Below, piece after piece: positions 1 to 5,107 of a stretch of DNA of 5,107 bases. The notes below the pieces were generated by a model. That model searched no databases and had not been told where the DNA came from. It saw only the letters and a program-made list of their open reading frames with translations. The translations under genes and the position numbers were made by a program. Origin of the DNA: Pseudomonadota bacterium (GTDB lineage: Bacteria; Pseudomonadota; Alphaproteobacteria; Rhizobiales; Rhizobiaceae); NCBI GenBank assembly GCA_023419995.1, contig JAEZXF010000142.1:1-5107 (forward strand). The letters are read 5' to 3'. Each line of letters starts with the position of its first letter. Positions within the stretch are counted from its first letter, which is position 1.

Positions 1-199
1 GGTAGAGCATGCGGATGCCGGCCGCACCGCGCTGCCGGATCGCGCGGGCGAACGCGCCCGTCTCGACCACGTCGCGCACCAGGTCCGGCCTGCCGAACAG
101 GCTGGCATAGCCCGAGAACGTCCCGTCCCCGTCGACCTTGCCGATCGTGCTGCCGGCGAACTTCCGCTCGCATGCGGCGATGGCCATGGCGTCATTCAT
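1..199 (-). CDS. HK97-family prohead protease, N-terminal part (GTA orfg4-like), cut by window edge
   Basis: Caudoviral prohead (maturation) protease, which in this family cleaves scaffold and capsid N-termini during head assembly. I translated 66 codons from the ATG at 199-197; the protein begins MNDAMAIAACERKFAG and continues with GTFSGYASLFG, then DVVETGAFARAIR, and stops at GIRMLY at the edge. The 'F.GYAS.F' strand followed by 'D.V..GAF...' is the typical start of the family. The catalytic His normally follows within a few residues of this point, so none of the catalytic residues is visible. A GGAG lies 8 bases before the ATG. The start overlaps the end of the preceding small gene by 8 bases (ATGAATGA), which suggests translational coupling. 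Position after the portal gene is the standard place for this protease, and a major capsid gene would be expected next, to the left. The family call is confident; assignment to a GTA rather than a phage is inferred from the cluster. Confidence 0.88.
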   Translation of the reverse strand, partial: MNDAMAIAACERKFAGSTIGKVDGDGTFSGYASLFGRPDLVRDVVETGAFARAIRQRGAAGIRMLY

Positions 200-512
200 T
201 CGTGTCGCTCCGCTTGTGTCCGTGGGGGGCGAAGAGACGCAGGATCGGGCCGAGCGCCCACCACGCGCACAGGCTCGCCGCCGCCGAGCCCATCAGCATC
301 GCCTCAAACGGGCCGATAATGCCCTCGATGCCGAGCTCCGCCGCGAGCTTGAGGCCGGCCGCCCCGCCGAAGACCAGCCCGCTCGCCACGCCGACGCCGA
401 AGCGGATGCCCGCTTCGCGCCGGCCCTCCGGCAGCATGTAGGCGAGCGAGATAGCCGAGCCGGCGACCGCGCCCGCCGCCCTTGCCAGCCAGATCCAGGC
501 GCCGTCCGTCAT
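192..512 (-). CDS. Small hydrophobic protein between portal and protease (GTA orfg3.5 position, DUF6107-like)
   Basis: Small membrane-type protein of unknown function, 106 residues from the ATG at 512. Three hydrophobic stretches are visible: residues about 5-27 (WIWLARAAGAVAGS...), 34-58 (Gly/Ala-rich, GVASGLVFGGAAG) and 68-94 (ending CAWWALGPILRLF). The tail is short and charged (HKRSDTNE). The segment LPEGRREAGIRF between helices 1 and 2 is positively charged. The frame also contains an ATG at 551, preceded at 9 bases by GGGAAG, which would add 13 residues and overlap the portal gene by 17 bases. I prefer 512 because the 13 extra codons use A/T third positions atypical of the neighbours and because the hydrophobic domain begins right after 512. 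The position matches the orfg3.5 slot of alphaproteobacterial GTA clusters. From memory it resembles the rhizobial DUF6107 family; this was not verified. It could be a holin-like or head-assembly accessory protein, but nothing in the sequence decides this. Confidence 0.72.
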   Translation of the reverse strand: MTDGAWIWLARAAGAVAGSAISLAYMLPEGRREAGIRFGVGVASGLVFGGAAGLKLAAELGIEGIIGPFEAMLMGSAAASLCAWWALGPILRLFAPHGHKRSDTNE

Positions 513-534
513 CTCGGTCACGCCGGTGGAAAGT

Positions 535-1711
535 TCAGGTTCGAGGGCCATATCCGACAGCTTCCCGTTTCTCGTCGTCCGTCAGGAAATCGGCGGCGCT
601 GACGCGCGCCCACAACGCCTCGCGCTCGGCCGCGAGCCCGTCGACGCGGTCCGCATCGGGCTCGAGCCGGAGGTCGGCACCGAAGGCCGGCGCCAGCCAC
701 GCCGCGATCTCGGTCGCGGTCCGCGCCACCAGCGGCAGCACGGTCATGCGGTAAAAGGCCCGGTTGGCCTCCTGGTAGTTGGCATAGGTGTTGTCGCCGG
801 GAATGCCGAGGATCATCGGCGGCACCCCGAAGGCGAGCGCTATGTCGCGGCAGGCCGCGTTCTTCGCCTCGATGAAATCCATGTCCCTGGGCGTCAGGCC
901 CATCGCCTTCCAGTCGAGCCCGCCTTCGAGCAGCAGCGGCCGCCCGGCCGCGCGCGCCGGAGTAGCCGTCCTCCAGCTCGGTCTTCAGTCGCTCGTACTG
1001 GTCCTCCGTCAGGTTGCCGCCTTCCTTGGGCGCATAGACCAGCGCGCCGGACGGGCGGGCCGAGTTGTCGAGCAGCGCCTTGTTCCAGCGGCCGGCCGCG
1101 TTGTGGATGTCGAGCGCCATCAGCGCCGCCTGCAGCGGCGGAAACCCGTAGTGGTCGTCGAGCGGGTGAAAGAGCCTGAGATGCGCCACGCCGCCGCCTG
1201 CCCCGCCGCCCGCCCGGCCGAGCGCGATCCGGCGTTTCGCCGGCCCTTCGCGGTGCTCGACGGCGACGGGCCAGCCCGAGGCGTCGGCGACCACCGCCAC
1301 CCGGGCGGGGCGCAGCACGTGCAGCTCGCGCGCCGCGCCCGCCTCGACCATCTCGAGATAGGCGGTGCCCGACATCAACAGGTGGCCGTAGACGGTCTCC
1401 ATGAAGCTCGAGCCGGCGCAGCGCGGGTTCGGCCGGGCCAGCAGGCCGAGCAGCGGGTGCTCGGAAAGCTCGGCCGCCCCTTCATAGAGCAGCCACGGCA
1501 CGGCGGCGGCCGCCTCGGCGATCATGCGCACCGCCCGGTGCACCACCGGGTTGCGCATGTAGCCCTCGCGGGCGAGCTCCCCGTAGTCGCCGCGGGTCCA
1601 GCGGGCATCCGCCTGCCCGTGCAGCGCCACGAAGCCGAAGCCGGCGTCCTTCGTCTCGGCGCGCGCGACCGCGCCCGCCGGGCGTTTCGCCCACGGCCAG
1701 TTCCATCCCAT
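535..1711 (-). pseudogene. HK97-type phage/GTA portal protein, interrupted by one frameshift near 950
   Basis: Portal protein: the dodecameric ring at the capsid vertex through which terminase pumps DNA. The reading starts at the ATG at 1711 (MGWNWPWAKRPAG), 13 bases after the large terminase stop, with CGGGAA about 8 bases upstream. It reads as portal through YMRNPVVHRAVRMIAEAAAA, HPLLGLLARPNP, GTAYLEMV, HVLRPARV, YGFPPLQAALMALD and LTEDQYERLKTELEDGYSGA. After about residue 254 (near 950) this frame degenerates into Arg/Ala-rich text. The frame beginning at 945 then continues the family with GRPLLLEGGLDWKAMGL, PRDMDFIEAKNAACRDIALA, GVPPMILGIPGDNTYANY and FLTDDEKREAVGYGP, to a stop at 537-535. 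The joined product is about 391 residues, normal for GTA portals, so only the frame is disrupted. The lesion is one base too many or two too few. It is either a genuine inactivating mutation or a sequencing error. The portal family call itself is firm. Confidence 0.9.
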
Positions 1712-1724
1712 CGTCGGTTCCCGT

Positions 1725-3068
1725 TCAGCTCAGATTTCTGATCCGCGGCCGCCCGGCGTGACCGAGCAGAAGCTCGCTTACCGCCCAGACGAGGGCATCC
1801 ACCCGGTCTGGCGAACGCCCGCCGGAAAGGCCCTCGGGGCCGAAATCGCACATCTCGTCCTCGAGTTCGGGAAAGCGGGCGGCATGCACCACGCGTCCCT
1901 GCGCATAGAGCGCGGCGACCGGCTCGGCGCGCAGCCACTTGCCCCGGCTGGCGCGCACCTCCTTCACCGGCACGGTCGGGTCGACGGTGCGCAGCACCGC
2001 CGCGACCATGTCGCCGCCCTGGTTCACCTCGGCGACGATGCTGTCCGCCTCGTATTCGCGATAGAGCGCCACGGCCCGCGCCGCCCAGTCCTGCGGCCGG
2101 GCGGCGGCAAGGGAGGCGTCCCGCAGCACCACGGCACGGTCAGCGTCGTCCAGCGCCGCCACGACGATGCCGCAGGCATCCGAGGTCCGGCGCGACGTCG
2201 CGGGCGGGTCGACCGCCACCACGATCCGCCTCAGCGCACCGTGGTCGCCGCCGGCCGCCTCCAGCATCGTCCGGCTCCACAGGGCGTCGGCCCGGTCCTC
2301 TATCAGCTCTCCGTCCAGTTCCTGCCGCGCCAGGCGCGTGCCGGCGTAGCGCGCCCTGACGGCCGCGATGAAGCCGTCCGAAAGGTTCGCCGCGTTCTCC
2401 TCGGTGCGCATGCGCGTCACCGCGAAGCCCGGATCGGCGAGAAGCCGCCTGAACAGCGGCATCGGCCGCGGCGTCGTGGTGACGAGCTGCCGCGGCTCCT
2501 CGCCCAGCCTCAGGCCGAACTGCAGCATGTCGAAGCAGGCGTCGGCGTTCTTCCATTTGGCCAGCTCGTCGCACCATGTGGCCTCGAACTGCGGCCCGCG
2601 AAGGCTTTCGGGGTCTTCCGACGAGAAGGCCTGCGCCACCGCGCCGCTGTCCCAAAGCAGCCTGCGCCGGGTCGGCTCGTAGCGCGGACGGCTCCAGCGC
2701 GAGACCGTCGCGATGCCGGAAGGTCCGTCCACCATCACCTCGCGCACGTCGCCCAGCGTCTCGCCGACCAGCGCAATGCGCATGTACCTCGTTCCTCGCG
2801 AGAACGGCGGGAAGCCCCGCACCAGCGCATTGACCCATTCGGCGCCGAGCCGCGTCTTGCCCGAGCCGCGCCCGCCGACGACCAGCCAGTTGCGCGCCGC
2901 TGCGCCCGGTCCGTATTGCGGCCCGCGCGCCAGTCCCAGCCATTCAAGGCTCGCCAGCAGAAGCTGCCTCGGGGTGAACGTCGCTTCCAGCCATCCCTTC
3001 TGCGAGGTGGCGGGCAAGGTCGCGGATCTGCCGGTCGAGCTTGTCGAGGATCGCTGCAATGTCGGCAT
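1725..3068 (-). CDS. terL: Terminase large subunit, ATPase-nuclease packaging motor (GTA orfg2-like)
   Basis: Large terminase: ATP-driven motor that packages DNA into the prohead and nuclease that cuts it. Numbered from the ATG at 3068 (447 residues), the ATPase half shows Walker A GGRGSGKT (65-72), a Walker B-type strand ending in DE (TWCDE, 164-168) and the coupling motif TTTP (197-200). The RNase H-like nuclease half shows the three expected acidic positions: D287 in VVAVDPP, E347 in IVAEVNQGG and D424 in DRVDALVW. The gene therefore looks intact. The start is unclear. The 3068 ATG has GGAG four bases upstream but overlaps the small terminase gene by 125 bases, and the first 20 or so residues are Ser/Thr/Arg-rich shadow text. 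Recognisable terminase sequence begins around LLLASLEWL (about 2963), where only CTG codons are available, so the true N-terminus may lie nearer 2990-2957. It is followed at 13 bases by the portal gene. Confidence 0.93.
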   Translation of the reverse strand: MPTLQRSSTSSTGRSATLPATSQKGWLEATFTPRQLLLASLEWLGLARGPQYGPGAAARNWLVVGGRGSGKTRLGAEWVNALVRGFPPFSRGTRYMRIALVGETLGDVREVMVDGPSGIATVSRWSRPRYEPTRRRLLWDSGAVAQAFSSEDPESLRGPQFEATWCDELAKWKNADACFDMLQFGLRLGEEPRQLVTTTPRPMPLFRRLLADPGFAVTRMRTEENAANLSDGFIAAVRARYAGTRLARQELDGELIEDRADALWSRTMLEAAGGDHGALRRIVVAVDPPATSRRTSDACGIVVAALDDADRAVVLRDASLAAARPQDWAARAVALYREYEADSIVAEVNQGGDMVAAVLRTVDPTVPVKEVRASRGKWLRAEPVAALYAQGRVVHAARFPELEDEMCDFGPEGLSGGRSPDRVDALVWAVSELLLGHAGRPRIRNLS

Positions 3069-3435
3069 CCCGCTCCAGCTCTCTTTCCTTCGCGCCGTCC
3101 TCGTCGCGCGTGATCTCGCCGATCTTGGCGAGGATGCGGGCCGTCGCGGCCAGTTCGGCGATGCCCGCCTTGTCGAGCGGGGCATGGTCGTCCCCGGCGC
3201 GAAGCTGCTCGCGCTCGATCCGCGCCAGCAGCCGGTCATGCACCCTGGCGATCCGCTCCTGCCGCGAAAGTCCGCCTTCCGCGGCACCCTTCCAACCCTG
3301 CCGCGCCGCGCGCTCCTCCAGCGCTGCGGCATTCAGCCGGCAGGCCAGCGCGACGCGGACCACCGGCACGCCCCACTCCTCGACGAGCGCGCGCCTTTCC
3401 GCCCAGACAGCCTGTGCCCCGACCGAAACCATCAT
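2944..3435 (-). CDS. Terminase small subunit-like DNA-binding protein (GTA orfg1-like)
   Basis: Likely small terminase, the DNA-recognition partner of the packaging motor; 163 residues from the ATG at 3435. Residues about 11-50 (WAERRALVEEWGVPV, then VRVALACRLNAAALEERAA, RQGWKG) look like a helix-turn-helix of the kind found at small-terminase N-termini, with the 'recognition helix ... GW' ending. Residues about 58-146 are charged and strongly helical (RQERIARVHDRLLARIERE; DIAAILDKLDRQIRDLARHL) and probably form a coiled-coil oligomerisation region. Two tandem ATG codons (3435 and 3432) are possible starts, with a weak GGGATGG just upstream. A GTG at 3504 would add 23 Gly/Pro/Arg-rich residues but lies only about 12 bases after the predicted transcription start, so I reject it. 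It is the first gene of the operon, immediately before the large terminase, which is the main support for its role. Small terminases diverge quickly, so the function is inferred from position and fold pattern. Confidence 0.75.
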   Translation of the reverse strand: MMVSVGAQAVWAERRALVEEWGVPVVRVALACRLNAAALEERAARQGWKGAAEGGLSRQERIARVHDRLLARIEREQLRAGDDHAPLDKAGIAELAATARILAKIGEITRDEDGAKERELERDADIAAILDKLDRQIRDLARHLAEGMAGSDVHPEAASAGEP

Positions 3436-3457
3436 CCATCCCGAAAAGGAGAAACAC

Positions 3458-3501
3458 CGCCGGCCCGGAGTCGCGATCCCGGCCAATCCTGCCGGCCGGC
3501 G
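3458..3501 (-). repeat. GC-rich inverted repeat in the leader of the packaging operon
   Basis: The arms CGCCGGCC (3458-3465) and GGCCGGCG (3494-3501) are perfect 8-base inverted copies separated by 28 bases. They lie between the predicted promoter and the small terminase start, so the leader RNA could form a GC-only stem about 22 bases before the ATG. There is no U-tract, so it is not a terminator. In DNA this rich in G+C such pairings also arise by chance, and nothing here ties it to a known RNA element. Confidence 0.3.
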
Positions 3502-3522
3502 CACTTTTCCGACGATAGTGAA

Positions 3523-3551
3523 ACCCTACCAGACGACCGTCACGGTGTCAA
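3523..3551 (-). promoter_or_regulatory. Predicted sigma70-type promoter of the packaging (GTA head) operon
   Basis: On the minus strand a perfect TTGACA (-35, 3551-3546) is followed after exactly 17 bases by TAGGGT (-10, 3528-3523, three of six consensus bases including T1, A2 and T6). The -35 is preceded by C, giving the CTTGAC form common at alphaproteobacterial promoters. Transcription would begin near 3516, leaving a leader of about 80 bases before the small terminase ATG at 3435. It sits in the only AT-rich part of the window, directly upstream of a same-strand operon of at least five genes. The weak -10 would suit a promoter needing an activator; in R. capsulatus GTA expression depends on GafA, but whether that applies here is inference. 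Confidence 0.6.
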
Positions 3552-3577
3552 GAATATATTCCTATTCATTCCGAATT
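3552..3577. promoter_or_regulatory. Candidate operator: palindrome and helically phased GGAAT repeats upstream of the promoter
   Basis: Immediately upstream of the packaging-operon -35 box lies the perfect 10-base palindrome GAATATATTC (3552-3561). Next to it is the interrupted palindrome ATTC-C-GAAT (3568-3576). Read on the minus strand, GGAAT occurs at 3562-3558 and again at 3572-3568, ten bases apart, which places both on the same face of the helix; a third related GGAAA follows at 3580-3576. This is the arrangement expected for an activator or repressor site abutting a promoter, but no known motif was recognised and AT-rich DNA can produce such patterns by chance. Confidence 0.35.
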
Positions 3578-3701
3578 TCCGCGATCACCCTCGTTTTACC
3601 GCCGGGCTCCTTGTGGGCGGCGGCGAAATCGGCAAGAACACGGGCAGCAGGTCCTCCGTCCCTTGCCCTGAATCCGCCCGGTTGCGATTCGAGTCTGGCC
3701 G

Positions 3702-3706
3702 AGGAG
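3702..3706 (+). promoter_or_regulatory. Ribosome binding site AGGAG that favours a GTG start for the PBP gene
   Basis: AGGAG at 3702-3706 is a strong Shine-Dalgarno sequence. It is 7 bases from an in-frame GTG at 3714, the ideal spacing, but 22 bases from the first in-frame ATG at 3729, which has no Shine-Dalgarno of its own. This decides the start in favour of GTG 3714. Confidence 0.6.
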
Positions 3707-3713
3707 CGGCGGT

Positions 3714-5107
<1,394 letters not shown>

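Larger units (their letters stand above)
3436..3713. other. Divergent intergenic region between the packaging operon and the PBP gene
   Basis: This stretch of 278 bases separates two genes transcribed away from each other. The left part (3436-3520) is the leader of the packaging operon. The middle (about 3523-3600) is AT-rich and holds the predicted minus-strand promoter and the palindromic sites. The right part (about 3600-3713) is GC-rich, should carry the promoter of the penicillin-binding protein gene, and ends in its ribosome binding site. I found no plus-strand -35/-10 pair better than chance there. Open frames crossing it on the plus strand and the minus-strand frame antisense to the PBP start show no recognisable protein. 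No TTAA-N7-TTAA CtrA box is present. Confidence 0.6.

Noticed and set aside
535..903. The portal C-terminal part as an independent gene starting at the ATG at 903
   Set aside because: That ATG is internal to a conserved portal stretch; the same frame upstream of it (945-904) already reads as portal sequence.
940..987. Programmed ribosomal frameshift in the portal gene
   Set aside because: The junction has no slippery heptamer or rare-codon stall signal, and portal genes of this type are not known to need frameshifting. Mutation or sequence error is simpler.
788..3113. Long plus-strand open frames at 788-1741 and 1758-3113 opposite the portal and terminase genes
   Set aside because: They are Arg/Pro/His/Gly-rich and match no family. 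They are antisense shadows caused by high G+C, while the minus strand encodes clear portal and terminase motifs.
3236..3457. Minus-strand frame starting at the ATG at 3439 inside the small terminase gene
   Set aside because: Gly/Arg-rich with no structure, whereas the overlapping frame gives a helix-turn-helix and amphipathic helices.
3491..3500. GCCGGCCGGC as a terminator hairpin
   Set aside because: No loop and no T-run on either strand, and it lies in the leader of an operon rather than at a gene end.
3600..3713. Promoter for the PBP gene, for example TTGCCC near 3664 with a downstream -10
   Set aside because: The best pairs match the -10 consensus at only two or three positions, no better than chance.

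Overview
The window is G+C-rich throughout except for one AT-rich pocket near 3540-3600. The proteins resemble those of Alphaproteobacteria, most likely Rhizobiales (Hyphomicrobiales) of a Mesorhizobium/Phyllobacteriaceae type. That placement rests on recognising protein style, chiefly the penicillin-binding protein N-terminus and the capsid-gene set; no database search was possible.

Minus strand, right to left (3435 to 1): the start of a tailed-phage-type DNA packaging and head operon. The order is small terminase-like protein, large terminase, portal protein, a small hydrophobic protein, and a prohead protease that runs off the left edge. Genes overlap or lie within about 25 bases of each other. 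This order, the absence of integrase, repressor or lysis genes in view, the host-like base composition and the direct abutment to a cell-wall gene fit a gene transfer agent (GTA) cluster of the Rhodobacter capsulatus type (orfg1-g2-g3-g3.5-g4) better than a fresh prophage. A defective prophage cannot be excluded from 3.4 kb.

The main anomaly is in the portal gene: its reading frame changes once, near position 950, inside a conserved stretch. As written, no single frame encodes a complete portal. It is either a real disabling mutation, which would stop particle production, or a sequence error in a GC-rich alternating tract.

The divergent intergenic region (about 3436-3713) holds a good sigma70-type promoter facing the packaging operon (TTGACA, 17 bases, TAGGGT). 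A 10-base palindrome and two GGAAT repeats ten bases apart lie just upstream of it.

Plus strand (3714 to right edge): the first 464 codons of a bifunctional class A penicillin-binding protein (PBP1A type). It has a complete glycosyltransferase domain and the beginning of the transpeptidase domain; the rest lies outside the window.

No tRNA, rRNA, CRISPR array, insertion sequence or convincing rho-independent terminator was seen. No undescribed system is evident; the portal lesion, the small membrane protein and the divergent control region most deserve a second look.
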